From JBOGXA01 sp050694175 (GTDB lineage: Bacteria > Actinomycetota > CADDZG01 > WHSQ01), in contig JBOGXA010000020.1 of NCBI GenBank assembly GCA_050694175.1, forward strand, positions 1 through 64,000: a stretch of DNA of 64,000 nucleotides, given 5' to 3'. The notes beneath the pieces were generated by a model. It was not told the origin of the DNA and did not search any database. It was given only the letters and a program-made list of their open reading frames with translations. The position numbers and the translations under genes were made by a program. Shown in pieces: positions 43,538-52,498 of the stretch (its first letter is position 1; each line of letters starts with the position of its first letter).

Positions 43538-45755
43538 AGGGAGGATCCAGTCGAGCGCCGTGGATGCCAAGAGCATCTGCGATCGCATTCGCTATGGCGG
43601 GCGGAACACCGATGCAGCCCGCCTCCCCTATCCCCTTGGCCCCTATCGAGCTGAAGGGGCTGGGGGTCACGGTGTGAGCCAGCTCTGGGCGAGGAACATC
43701 GGCGGCCGTCGGTATCAGGTAATCCATCATCGATGCGGTTAGCGGCTGGCCCGACTCGTCGTAGACGCATCCCTCGAGGAGGGCCTGGCCGAGACCCTGA
43801 GCTATCGACCCGACGACCTGATCCTCGGCCGATTCCATATCTATGACCACACCACAGTCTTCGACCGCGACCAACCTCTCGACCGTGACTTTGCCGGTCC
43901 CTTCATCGATCTCGACACCGGCGACATAGGAGCCGTAGGGAAACGCCTGCCGAGCGATGCTTTCCGTACTCGCGAACAGCCGCTCCTTGCCGGCGAGCTC
44001 GGCCAGACTGATCTTCCGTTCACCCGCGCCTGCCACGCTGAAGTAGCCGCCCGCGTAGGTCAGATCCGCCGGATCGACCTCGAGTTCATCCGCGGCTCTT
44101 GCGCGTGCGATCCCCAAGACTTCCCTTGCCGCATCGTTGGCGGCAGCGCCTCCGACCTGCATGGTTCGACTCGCGAAGGATCCCGTGCCGGAGGCGACCT
44201 GTGATGTATCGCCCTGCTGAAGCGATACCAGAGTCGGATCGAGGTCGAGCGCGGAGGCAACGATCTCTGCCATCGCCGCCTGATGATTCTGCCCGGTGCT
44301 CATCGATCCAGATCTGACTATCACGCGCCCATCCGCCAGCACCTCTACCTCGCCGAACTCTGTGCTTCCGCTCTGACCACCCGACCGCTCTATGTAGCTG
44401 CAGAGCCCGATGCCGAACCGCACTCCTTCTCTCCGATCGTCCTTTCGCCGCTTCAGAGCTGCGTAGTCGGCCAGCTCCAGCGCTTTTTCGAAGGCGATCA
44501 GATAGTCACCGCTGTCGTACAGGGCTCCCGTTGGGGATTCGTAGGGCATCTCGGCGGAAGGGATGAAGTTGCGCGTCCTTAACTCTGTGGGATCCATGTT
44601 GAGCTCGTATGCCAGCTCGTCCATCGCTCTCTCCACGGCATAGGCCGCCTCGGGGCGGCCCGCGCCCCGGTAGGGAGCGGCCGGGCACGCGTTCGTCACG
44701 ATGGCCCTGGCCCGGACGCTCATGTAAGGGATCTTGTAGGGACCCGACATGACCAGTGACGTGAAGAGAGGAACCATTGCTCCCGTGTGCGGGTACGCAC
44801 CGACGTCCGCGTCGATCCGGGCGTCCATGGCCAGCAGTTTCCCCTCGCCATCGGCGGCCAGGCGGATCGTCTGGCTCTGCCCCCGCCCGTGGGTGGAGGC
44901 AACGAAACTCTCCCGGCGATCCTCGACCCAGCGCACAGGGCGCTGAAGAAGAGATGCCAGATGCGCCAGCACTATGTACTCGGGGAAGGTGTGGCTCTTC
45001 TGTCCGAAGGCTCCACCCACGTGGGGCACCACGATACGCACCTCGTCCTCTTCCAACGAGAACGCCGTCACCAAGGCAGCCTTCAACCTGTGCGGGGCTT
45101 GGTGGGAACAGAAGACTGTGAGCTTTCTGCCCTCGGGCACAATGGCGATCGCTCGACTCTCCAGGGGCAGGGGTGACAGGCGCTCGTTGCGGATCTCGAC
45201 CGTCACGCTCACCGCGGCCCCGCGGAGGACCCGTTCGAGTTCTTCGTCCTCCACGCCCACCGTTCTCTCGAACACGACATTCGAGTGAGCGTCGAAGAGA
45301 CGAACGTCATCGGCAGCAGCCAAGTGGGGGTCCATCACGACCGGTAGGGATTCGATATCCATGAAGATCGATTCGACCGCGTCCTCGGCCACATAGCGGT
45401 CCTCCGCCAAGACCACGGCGACGGGTTCGCCCGCATAGCGAACCTTCTCCCGAGCGAGAGACTGGCGCTCCATCCCGTCGGGAATCACGTCCACCGGTGG
45501 CGCAGGCGTTACCGGCAGGTCTGGGAGATGACTCGCCGCATACGCGCCGGTGACGCCTACGAGCCGCCGAGCCTTGCCCACGTCCACCTGCTGCACCGAG
45601 CCGTGCGCCTCCCAGCTCCGAGCGAACGCCGCCTCCAGACAACCCTCGATTCGAAGGTCGGAAACGTAGGCCGTACCACCCGCCAGCAGCTCGTCCATGG
45701 ATGCCCGCTCGAAGCTGTCGCCGGCCAGGATGTCTCGGATCGAAGTTGAAGCCAC
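43491..45755 (-). CDS. Molybdenum hydroxylase large subunit 3 (xanthine dehydrogenase family)
   Basis: 754 residues starting with GTG, which overlaps the LVIVD protein 2 stop codon by one base. Catalytic Glu711 is in GIGEAG, where subunits 1, 2 and 4 have Gly after the Glu instead of Ala. The cofactor region reads GGAFGQKSHTFPEY and the substrate loop PYRGAGRPEAAY, close to form II CoxL-like proteins. It lacks the CO dehydrogenase Cys-Ser loop. It is the last gene of the eight-gene operon that begins at large subunit 4. Confidence 0.93.
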   Translation of the reverse strand: MASTSIRDILAGDSFERASMDELLAGGTAYVSDLRIEGCLEAAFARSWEAHGSVQQVDVGKARRLVGVTGAYAASHLPDLPVTPAPPVDVIPDGMERQSLAREKVRYAGEPVAVVLAEDRYVAEDAVESIFMDIESLPVVMDPHLAAADDVRLFDAHSNVVFERTVGVEDEELERVLRGAAVSVTVEIRNERLSPLPLESRAIAIVPEGRKLTVFCSHQAPHRLKAALVTAFSLEEDEVRIVVPHVGGAFGQKSHTFPEYIVLAHLASLLQRPVRWVEDRRESFVASTHGRGQSQTIRLAADGEGKLLAMDARIDADVGAYPHTGAMVPLFTSLVMSGPYKIPYMSVRARAIVTNACPAAPYRGAGRPEAAYAVERAMDELAYELNMDPTELRTRNFIPSAEMPYESPTGALYDSGDYLIAFEKALELADYAALKRRKDDRREGVRFGIGLCSYIERSGGQSGSTEFGEVEVLADGRVIVRSGSMSTGQNHQAAMAEIVASALDLDPTLVSLQQGDTSQVASGTGSFASRTMQVGGAAANDAAREVLGIARARAADELEVDPADLTYAGGYFSVAGAGERKISLAELAGKERLFASTESIARQAFPYGSYVAGVEIDEGTGKVTVERLVAVEDCGVVIDMESAEDQVVGSIAQGLGQALLEGCVYDESGQPLTASMMDYLIPTAADVPRPELAHTVTPSPFSSIGAKGIGEAGCIGVPPAIANAIADALGIHGARLDPPFTPESVWRMMSGSRS

Positions 45756-47056
45756 TACACCTCCGGATCCAATACGAACAATCCGTGGTTCTTATCCGTG
45801 CAATAGATATGTCCTCTGCTGTCCACCAGCACATCTTCGAATTGCGTTGCGGGTTGCGTGGGGAGCGGGCCGAAACGGGCACGAGGCGCGGCGGGCACGA
45901 AGAACGCTGCCTCGACAGGGTTGAGAGGATCCGAGATGTCGAAGAGCCTGAGCCCTGCGTTGAAATATGTCATGAACACGAGGCTGTCGTTTTGGAATAG
46001 GTGAGCTTGTTGCTGATGGTGGTGCTGGTTGTGAGGACCGAACCGTCCGCCTCTGTCGTGGTACGAGGTTGTTCCCACGGCGGGACGCGGTGTCGGGAGA
46101 ACAGAGATCACTCTCGGCTTCCTCTCATTTGAGATATCGGCCACGAGCGCGTAGTTCCACTCACCGGCGCGGCCCTCGTCGATGGCCTCTCCATTGATGA
46201 CGAGCAACTCACGATCGCGGTAAGGGATGGCCGAATGACACCCGATCCTGCTCCCCAGATCGCCGAGCGAGATGCGGGACACCATTTCCGGTGAACGGGG
46301 ATCTCCTACATCCAGGATGACGGCTCCCACTTTTCCGTAGCTGACATAGGCACGGTCGTCGACGACGTAGGCCGGGCCGTGCATGTACGAATCGAGAACG
46401 TCCGCGTCCGGCGCGGGGGCCACCTGGGAGGGCCATGCCCACCTCCCGATCTCGGTGGGAGCCGAGGCATCGCCCAGATCCACGATGGTCAGCAACCTGC
46501 CTTCGACCCCTTCGGCGGCCGCGGCCATGTAGGCAAGGTCGCCACCCGCGTAGTAGTTGCGGTGGGTTCCCGCACTCCCGGTTCGGTACGTCCCCGCCGG
46601 TCGCGGGTTCACCGGATCCTCCAGGTCCCAGATCAGACATCCCTCCGGGGCATCGACCGTCGCCTCTACGCCCCAGCCTGGAGGCGGATGTTCCAGGGCG
46701 GTCAGCATCCGTTGGTCGGCGACTTGGATCTGCAGGGTCCACACGCCGGACGGACCCGGTATGAAAGTCTCGAGGCTCGGGGCGCGCGGATCGGTGACGT
46801 CTACAATGGACCACCCCCTGTCCCAGAGGTGGGCGAGGAACAGCAACCATCGTTCGCCGTCTCGATGAAGGGCCAGCTTGAACCCGGGGCGGCCGTCCAG
46901 GCAGTGATAGCCGACCATTTCCAGCCCGCGCGCTTCCGCCACATCCGGCGGTTCACATGTTGGCCCGTGCCTGTGCCGCTGCTCCTTCACTTCTCGAAGC
47001 ATCCTCTTCATTCCCGCATTGAGCGAGCCCGGTCCCGTTGCCACCCGTGCCGTCAT
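45755..47056 (-). CDS. LVIVD-repeat beta-propeller protein 2
   Basis: The ATG at 47056 lies four bases after the nitrilase stop and gives 433 residues. Longer frames would overlap the nitrilase gene. Repeats of the LVIVD type are clear (SIVDVTDPRAPSLETF, GAVILDVGDPRSPEMV, GLRLFDISDPLNPVEAAFF). The segment RGGRFGPHNQHHHQQQAH is a His-rich version of the one in LVIVD protein 1, and both proteins contain a YFNAG motif. Its stop overlaps the next GTG. Being embedded between a nitrilase and a Mo-hydroxylase suggests a pathway role, such as binding, isomerisation or lactone chemistry, that has not been described to my knowledge. Confidence 0.85.
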   Translation of the reverse strand: MTARVATGPGSLNAGMKRMLREVKEQRHRHGPTCEPPDVAEARGLEMVGYHCLDGRPGFKLALHRDGERWLLFLAHLWDRGWSIVDVTDPRAPSLETFIPGPSGVWTLQIQVADQRMLTALEHPPPGWGVEATVDAPEGCLIWDLEDPVNPRPAGTYRTGSAGTHRNYYAGGDLAYMAAAAEGVEGRLLTIVDLGDASAPTEIGRWAWPSQVAPAPDADVLDSYMHGPAYVVDDRAYVSYGKVGAVILDVGDPRSPEMVSRISLGDLGSRIGCHSAIPYRDRELLVINGEAIDEGRAGEWNYALVADISNERKPRVISVLPTPRPAVGTTSYHDRGGRFGPHNQHHHQQQAHLFQNDSLVFMTYFNAGLRLFDISDPLNPVEAAFFVPAAPRARFGPLPTQPATQFEDVLVDSRGHIYCTDKNHGLFVLDPEV

Positions 47057-47060
47057 GACA

Positions 47061-47903
47061 TCAGAGCTCGTCGCCCTCGACGACCAGCCCGTACACGTCT
47101 CTACGCCGGTCCTCGCGTGGTGCGATCTGCTCTCCCCGGCGCTGGGCTCGGTGAACCTCCTCCAGATCAACCCTCGTGACCGTCACCCGCCCCTCCGCTG
47201 TGGGAAGGGGGCCTTCGAGGATCGCACCACGCGGCGAGGCCACGATGGATGAACCCAGGAATGTTCGGTTCCCCATAGTCCCGGCCTGAGAGGCGCAGGC
47301 GACGAAGACCTGGTCGAGGTTTGCCTGCACGGCGGCGACGTGTGCCTGCGGGGCCATCCCCCGTTCGTCCCAAGCGTCACGGTCGAAACCGGGCAGCCAG
47401 GCCGTCGGCACGCACACGAGATCCGCTCCCTGCAAGGACAAGATGCGAAGGACCTCCACGAAGCGGAGGTCGTAACAGATGCACACGCCGACCGTCCCCC
47501 ACGGCAAGGCAAGGACACTCAGCCCCCGGTCGCCCGGCACGAACACGCCGTTCTCGTCCTCGAAGAGGTGCAGCTTGCGATAGTGAAGCAGGACCCCATC
47601 GCCCCCGACGACGACGGCCGAGTTGTATCTCTGCGACCCGTCCCTCTCCGCGAAGCCACCGCAGATGAAGCCATCGTGCTCGTGGGCCAGCCGTGCCCAG
47701 TCACGTACCGTCGGTCCGTCCACAGTCTCGGTCCCTGCTTCGAGAAGTTCGGGGTCCGTTGTGTAACCAGGGACGCAGAGTTCGGGGAGGACGACGATGT
47801 TCGCCCCGCGCTCGAACGCCTCGGTCGCACCTTCCAACGAAGCGGAACGACTGCGATCCGGATGGCGCGGATCGGTCAGCAGCTGGACCAAGCCGACGCC
47901 CAC
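47061..47903 (-). CDS. Nitrilase-superfamily amidase (C-N hydrolase)
   Basis: The GTG at 47903, one base after the previous stop, gives 280 residues. The triad is Glu41 (VVLPELCVPGY), Lys110 (LHYRKLHLF) and Cys143 (GVCICYDLRF). The Glu-Lys-Cys set and length match carbamoylases, omega-amidases and aliphatic amidases rather than true nitrilases. It probably releases ammonia or carbamate from a linear intermediate. It sits inside the eight-gene operon. Confidence 0.92.
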   Translation of the reverse strand: MGVGLVQLLTDPRHPDRSRSASLEGATEAFERGANIVVLPELCVPGYTTDPELLEAGTETVDGPTVRDWARLAHEHDGFICGGFAERDGSQRYNSAVVVGGDGVLLHYRKLHLFEDENGVFVPGDRGLSVLALPWGTVGVCICYDLRFVEVLRILSLQGADLVCVPTAWLPGFDRDAWDERGMAPQAHVAAVQANLDQVFVACASQAGTMGNRTFLGSSIVASPRGAILEGPLPTAEGRVTVTRVDLEEVHRAQRRGEQIAPREDRRRDVYGLVVEGDEL

Positions 47904-47904
47904 C

Positions 47905-48294
47905 TCACTCGACAATCGGGACCTCGATCCCCATCTTTTTGAGCATGTCGACATCGGTCGGCGACGGTCCACCGATGCTTTCGATACGACTTCCTCTGTC
48001 CGCTCTCACCGCGTGCATCAATCCGACCGGAACGTGCACGACGTCTCCTTCATGGATCTCCAGGATGATGCCGTTCGTGATGTCCTCCACAGACCCTTCG
48101 CCGCTGAGTATGAAGATCGTGTCTTCGGAAGCGGGATGCATATGGGGGACGTTGCTCTCCCCCGGCTCCAGGACCACGTAATTCATGTTTGCCGTCGCCG
48201 ATCCAACTCCCGGCCAGACTATGAGTCGAGCATCACGGGAGATCATCGGCATCATCCGATCCGGTTGATCCCGATGGAAGATATGGATCGCCAC
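47905..48294 (-). CDS. Small cupin 1
   Basis: 129 residues, GTG start directly after the stop of the previous cupin. Motif 1 is HMHPASEDTIFILSGEG, which carries two His and a Glu; motif 2 is HVPVGLMHAV with a His. A four-ligand metal site is intact. Single-domain cupins of this size can be dioxygenases, isomerases or lyases. It is the third of three consecutive cupin genes in the operon. Confidence 0.85.
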   Translation of the reverse strand: MAIHIFHRDQPDRMMPMISRDARLIVWPGVGSATANMNYVVLEPGESNVPHMHPASEDTIFILSGEGSVEDITNGIILEIHEGDVVHVPVGLMHAVRADRGSRIESIGGPSPTDVDMLKKMGIEVPIVE

Positions 48295-48648
48295 TCAGTC
48301 CACCTCCAGCATCTCGACGGCCTCCGGTCCCGACCGGCGGGGTGTGACCACGCTGATCACTTGAGCTCCATGCGGACCGGCCTCCGCGCGGTGCGGCAGA
48401 CCGCGGGGGATGATGATGACTCCATCGGCCCGGAGTGGGTATCGCTCGTTCTCAACAACGAAGGTCAGTTCTCCCTCGACGACGTAAGTCACCTGTTCTT
48501 GATCGTGCCGGTGGTGAGGGAAGCGACCTCCAGGCTCGAAGGCGTACCGCGTCACCGTGACGCCCATTCCGTCGGCAACGAACCTGCGAAGGCGATCGTC
48601 GACACGTTCCCACGGCTGCTCATCGAAGCTGAAGGATCGAACGCTCAC
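48295..48648 (-). CDS. Small cupin 2
   Basis: The GTG at 48648 overlaps the previous stop as GTGA and gives 117 residues. A longer reading would overlap cupin 3 by 43 bases. Motif 1 is HHRHDQEQVTYVVEGEL with His-His-Gln, and motif 2 is IPRGLPHRAE with His. The metal site looks intact with Gln in place of Glu, a known variant in several oxygenases. Function not assigned. Confidence 0.82.
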   Translation of the reverse strand: MSVRSFSFDEQPWERVDDRLRRFVADGMGVTVTRYAFEPGGRFPHHRHDQEQVTYVVEGELTFVVENERYPLRADGVIIIPRGLPHRAEAGPHGAQVISVVTPRRSGPEAVEMLEVD

Positions 48649-49016
48649 GCCCGGGTCCCATCGTAGAGAGCCGGATCCGGAGGGCACGGACCACCGATGA
48701 GCTCGACAGATTCATTCCCCGCCTCGAAGACGTAGGGAGTGTCCGGCTCGACGAAGACCATGGCTCCTTCCCTCGCCTTCCGCTCGGTGGACCCGTCGAT
48801 GACCGTTACCGTTCCCCGGGCGACGTAGTACACGGCCTCGGAGGCATGCTTCAGACGCTTGGTGCTCGCTCCCGAATCGAGCCAAATCCGGTGAAGGGAT
48901 CGATGTCTCGCCCCGTTTCCGGGCCAGACGATGGCGAACGCCTCGCCGGGACCATCCACGATGGGCAGTGAAGGAAAACTTGCCCCTGAAGAGATAACAC
49001 TGAGTTTTTCGGTCAC
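48645..49016 (-). CDS. Small cupin 3
   Basis: The GTG at 49016 overlaps the amidohydrolase stop as GTGA; 123 residues. Motif 1 reads RLKHASEAVYYVARG with only one His, and motif 2 VEPDTPYVFEAG without His. Most metal ligands are therefore lost. It may be a structural partner of the other two cupins rather than an enzyme. Cupins 1 and 3 share the end motif GGPxPxD, which suggests local duplication. Confidence 0.82.
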   Translation of the reverse strand: MTEKLSVISSGASFPSLPIVDGPGEAFAIVWPGNGARHRSLHRIWLDSGASTKRLKHASEAVYYVARGTVTVIDGSTERKAREGAMVFVEPDTPYVFEAGNESVELIGGPCPPDPALYDGTRA

Positions 49017-50053
49017 GTCGAGTTCTCCATATCACTCGTCGGAGCATGTGCAAGCCCTGCGGAGGCGCCGGCGGGATCACGGCCCAGCAAGCGAAGCGGC
49101 GAACCCTCGCAGATCTCTTCGTCGCAACCCACCAGGCCGGCCCTCTTACAAGCCTCGTGTACGTGCGCGGATGCGCCCGTCAGGCGCATCGGGAAGGGAG
49201 CATCCGTACCCAGGCAGATACGCTTCACTCCCACTCTTCGGATCGCGAACGCCAGCGCGTCGACGTCGTGGACGACGCAGTCATAGAAGAACGGCTCGAG
49301 AACCTCAACAGGCACCGCAACGCCTTTGTCGATCTCGGGCGATGACGCCGCAGCCTGCCAGACACGGCCGGCCAGGAAAGGAAGCGCTCCCCCGCAGTGG
49401 GCCAAGAGCAGACGCAAACGCGGCCAGCGATCGAACGATCCCGCGAGAAAGAGCCTTACCGCCGCGAGAGTCGTTTCGAAAGGATTACCGCACACGTTCC
49501 AGAGGAACCGATCGCGCATCCTATCGGCGGCCATGACGGGACCCGGATGAACGAATAGAGGGACGTCCAGCTCGGTAGCCGCCTCGAACAGCGGCTCGAG
49601 TCCGGCGACATCGAGATCTCGCCCCCTGATCTGCGTCGGCAAGGTTGCGCCCACGAACCCCAACGAATTCACGCACCGCTCCAGTTCGGACGCCGCGTCC
49701 TCACCGGAGGACAGCGGCAGCGCGGCGAAGGCACGATATGCGGACCTGTCCTCGATATCGGCTGCAACGCAATCGTTGAGCACACCTACCCATGCCCGGC
49801 TGTGTTCGGAACCCAGGTCGTCGGGCATCAGATCGAGCCACGGTGAGAGGACCTGCAGGGAGATCCCCTCCGAAGCGATCCACTCGTCTCGGGCTTTGAG
49901 GTCGAGAAGAGGGGGCGGAAGCCGGCGCGTGGGACCGGAGGGCAACTCGAAGCTGCCGTCGGTCTCCCTATAGATCGGGCCGAGCGACGATCCGGCCCGC
50001 TTCACCTCTTCGATCACGGATGGAGAGACGTAATGGGCGTGGAGGTCGATCAC
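49013..50053 (-). CDS. Amidohydrolase-2 family metal hydrolase/decarboxylase (ACMSD-like)
   Basis: The GTG at 50053 overlaps the large subunit 4 stop (GTGA) and gives 346 residues. Metal ligands are His5 and His7 (DLHAHYVSP), a His in LFVHPGP, the catalytic His in LLLAHCGGALPFLAGR and an Asp in CLGTDAPFPM. This pattern is that of the ACMSD/gamma-resorcylate decarboxylase branch, whose members decarboxylate or hydrolyse ring-derived acids. Second gene of the operon. Confidence 0.9.
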   Translation of the reverse strand: MIDLHAHYVSPSVIEEVKRAGSSLGPIYRETDGSFELPSGPTRRLPPPLLDLKARDEWIASEGISLQVLSPWLDLMPDDLGSEHSRAWVGVLNDCVAADIEDRSAYRAFAALPLSSGEDAASELERCVNSLGFVGATLPTQIRGRDLDVAGLEPLFEAATELDVPLFVHPGPVMAADRMRDRFLWNVCGNPFETTLAAVRLFLAGSFDRWPRLRLLLAHCGGALPFLAGRVWQAAASSPEIDKGVAVPVEVLEPFFYDCVVHDVDALAFAIRRVGVKRICLGTDAPFPMRLTGASAHVHEACKRAGLVGCDEEICEGSPLRLLGRDPAGASAGLAHAPTSDMENST

Positions 50054-52320
50054 CGAGACGCCTCCTCGACCAGGGTGGATGGCAGGATCGGAAGTTCGCA
50101 TACCGTCCCGGGCCGGCCCAGTGCGTTGTCGACGGCCGACGCGATCGCCGCGCCTACCCCCGTAACCCCACCTTCGCCGACGCCCTTTACTCCAAGAGGA
50201 TTGGTAGCGGTGGGCGCATCCTCGGTCACCACGGCAACCATCTCGGGGGCCTCGGCCGCGGTGGGCATCAGATAGTCCATGAACGAGGTTGCCAGCGGGT
50301 TCCCTTCGTCGTCGTAGACGAACTGCTCGAAGAGAGCCCCCGCCAGTCCCTGCATCGCTCCCCCATGCAACTGCCCTTCGACCAGCATCGGATTCACGGC
50401 TCGCCCAACGTCGAAGCCGAGGATCAACCTCTCCACGTCGCAAGCGCCCGTCTCTCGATCGACCTTGACGACCGCGGCGTGCGCCCCGTAGGGATGGGTG
50501 ACTGTCTTCACCTCGAAGAACCGAGAAGCCGAGAGGGACGGCGCGCCTTCAGATCCTTCGTCGCGAGCCTTGGCGATCTCTTCGAGCGTCACCCGTCTGT
50601 CCGGGGCACCGGCGAGCTCGAAACCTCCATCGTGCGCGACGACATCGTCGACGCTCGCCTCCAGCCACTCGGCGGCGTACCGCTTCGCGTCGTCGACAAC
50701 GGTTACCGCCGCCTGATATACGGCGGCCCCGGCAGTGGCGGTCGACCTGCTTGCGTAGGTTCCGGTGCCCCGTTCCACGCAGTCGGTGTCGAGAAGTGCG
50801 ACCCGAATGCGGTCCAGGGGGACGTCGAACGTCTCGGCGACTATCTGGGACAGCACGGTGCATAGCCCCTGGCCCACGGAGGAACATCCGGACCGGACCA
50901 CAATCGTTCCGTCTCCTTCGACATCGACGCTCCCCAGCTCCCCGGGACCGACGCCGGACTTCTCGAGGAAAAGGCCGACGCCGAAGCCGACGCTTTCACC
51001 TCTTTGTTGCCTGGCCCGGATCGCCGCCGGGTCGAGCGTGCGGATAACGCGGTCGAGTAGACGCGGGAAGTCCCCCTCGTTCAGCTGCACGGTCTCAATC
51101 CCGCCGCCAAGATCCCGCACGTAAGGGATCCGGTCTTTGGAAAGAACGTTCCTCTTTCTCACGTCGATCGGATCAAGACCGATGCGATCGGCGAACATGT
51201 CGAGTAGTCGCTCGCGCACGAAGCAGGACTCATACCGGCCCGGAGCTCTGTAGGTTCCCGTCGGCGTCTTGTTCGTCACGACGCAGTGAGCGAGCCCCTC
51301 GTAGTGCTCGATGTCGTATGGACCCGGAAGCATCGTTACGGTCAACTCCGGCACGCGCACCCCATGGGTTCTGACGTAGGCACCGAGGTCGACCCAGAAT
51401 TCCGATCTGATCCCCAGCACGCGCCCGTCCCTGGTTCCGGCGATCGCGGCCCTGTGGCTTTGTTGTCGGGAGTGGTTCGTCGCGATCAGATGTTCTCTAC
51501 GGTCCTCGATCCACCGAACGGGTCGTTCGAGGGTCAGCGCCGCCCACGCTACGAGTACGTCCTCGGGATAGATCTCCCCTCGAACACCGAACCCGCCGCC
51601 CACGGATGCCTCCAGCATCCTTATCCGCTCGGGTGAGATCCCCAGGAGTCTGGCGAGCTCCCTCCTGTTCCAGTGTGGAACCTTTGTTGCAGCGTTGACG
51701 ACTATGCAACGCCTGTTTTCATCGAAGGAGACCATCGCCCCGCGCGTCTCCATCGGGACGCCGCTGTGACGGCCGACGCGTAGCGCACACTCGACCACCA
51801 CTTCGGCGTCGGCGAACGCCGAGCCCGGATCGCCCAAGCGCGCCTCCAGGGTTGTAACGACGTTTCCCTGCTGGAACAGAGGCTCCAAGGCCTGCGTCTG
51901 TAGAGGGTCGGAGACGACGGGCAGGAGCTCTATGTCCGCGAACACCAGCTCCTCCGCATCCTCGGCTGCGTAGGGATCCTCCGCTATCACGAGGGCGAGG
52001 GGTTCGCCGACGTAGCGGACACGGTCCTCCGCCAGGATCGGTTGCTGGAACGGGATCACCTCCTCTCGAGGAGAGACCCTCGTTCCGATGCGGGGGACGG
52101 AACCGAGCTCGGCAATCAGATCCTGGGCCGTCCACACCGCCACCACCCCCGCCCGACGCCGAGCCTCGTTCACGTCAACCCCGATCAACCGCCCATGCGC
52201 ATACGACGATCGGACAACGCGAGCGTGCAGCTGGCCGGGAGCAGTGAGGTCGGCGACGTAGTCGGCCCGCCCGGTGATCAAATCGGCGTCCTCCACGCGC
52301 GTCACCGAGGCGCCTATCAT
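50050..52320 (-). CDS. Molybdenum hydroxylase large subunit 4 (xanthine dehydrogenase family)
   Basis: 756 residues. Catalytic Glu716 is in GVGEGG. The cofactor region GGGFGVRGEIYPED and the substrate loop TYRAPGRYES are nearly the same as in subunit 1, so the two are recent paralogues. The hammerhead domain starts TRVEDADLITGRADYVADLT. It heads the eight-gene operon and is divergent from the FAD and Fe-S subunit genes, which are probably its partners. Confidence 0.94.
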   Translation of the reverse strand: MIGASVTRVEDADLITGRADYVADLTAPGQLHARVVRSSYAHGRLIGVDVNEARRRAGVVAVWTAQDLIAELGSVPRIGTRVSPREEVIPFQQPILAEDRVRYVGEPLALVIAEDPYAAEDAEELVFADIELLPVVSDPLQTQALEPLFQQGNVVTTLEARLGDPGSAFADAEVVVECALRVGRHSGVPMETRGAMVSFDENRRCIVVNAATKVPHWNRRELARLLGISPERIRMLEASVGGGFGVRGEIYPEDVLVAWAALTLERPVRWIEDRREHLIATNHSRQQSHRAAIAGTRDGRVLGIRSEFWVDLGAYVRTHGVRVPELTVTMLPGPYDIEHYEGLAHCVVTNKTPTGTYRAPGRYESCFVRERLLDMFADRIGLDPIDVRKRNVLSKDRIPYVRDLGGGIETVQLNEGDFPRLLDRVIRTLDPAAIRARQQRGESVGFGVGLFLEKSGVGPGELGSVDVEGDGTIVVRSGCSSVGQGLCTVLSQIVAETFDVPLDRIRVALLDTDCVERGTGTYASRSTATAGAAVYQAAVTVVDDAKRYAAEWLEASVDDVVAHDGGFELAGAPDRRVTLEEIAKARDEGSEGAPSLSASRFFEVKTVTHPYGAHAAVVKVDRETGACDVERLILGFDVGRAVNPMLVEGQLHGGAMQGLAGALFEQFVYDDEGNPLATSFMDYLMPTAAEAPEMVAVVTEDAPTATNPLGVKGVGEGGVTGVGAAIASAVDNALGRPGTVCELPILPSTLVEEASR

Positions 52321-52469
52321 CGGGCATCCCCCCGCCGGATCGGGGGCCCCGCCGCCAGTGCCCCCCAGCGACAGGAAACAGCGCCCCGCTCGTTGAGGGA
52401 GGCAGGCGGAACCGCATTCATGCTTCTTCGAAGACCCTTTCGCCTCTTATTAAGGACGGTGAATCGTAG

Positions 52470-52484
52470 TTGACTATCATTGAA
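52470..52484 (+). promoter_or_regulatory. Motif TTGASYAYMRTTSAA, site d
   Basis: TTGACTATCATTGAA lies between the divergent operons of large subunit 4 and the FAD subunit, only 14 bases before the first ATG of the latter. A partial copy (TGAATCGTAGTTGAC) overlaps it 10 bases earlier. Its position over the likely start of transcription would suit a repressor. Confidence 0.6.
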
Positions 52485-52498
52485 CGAACGAGCGTAGA

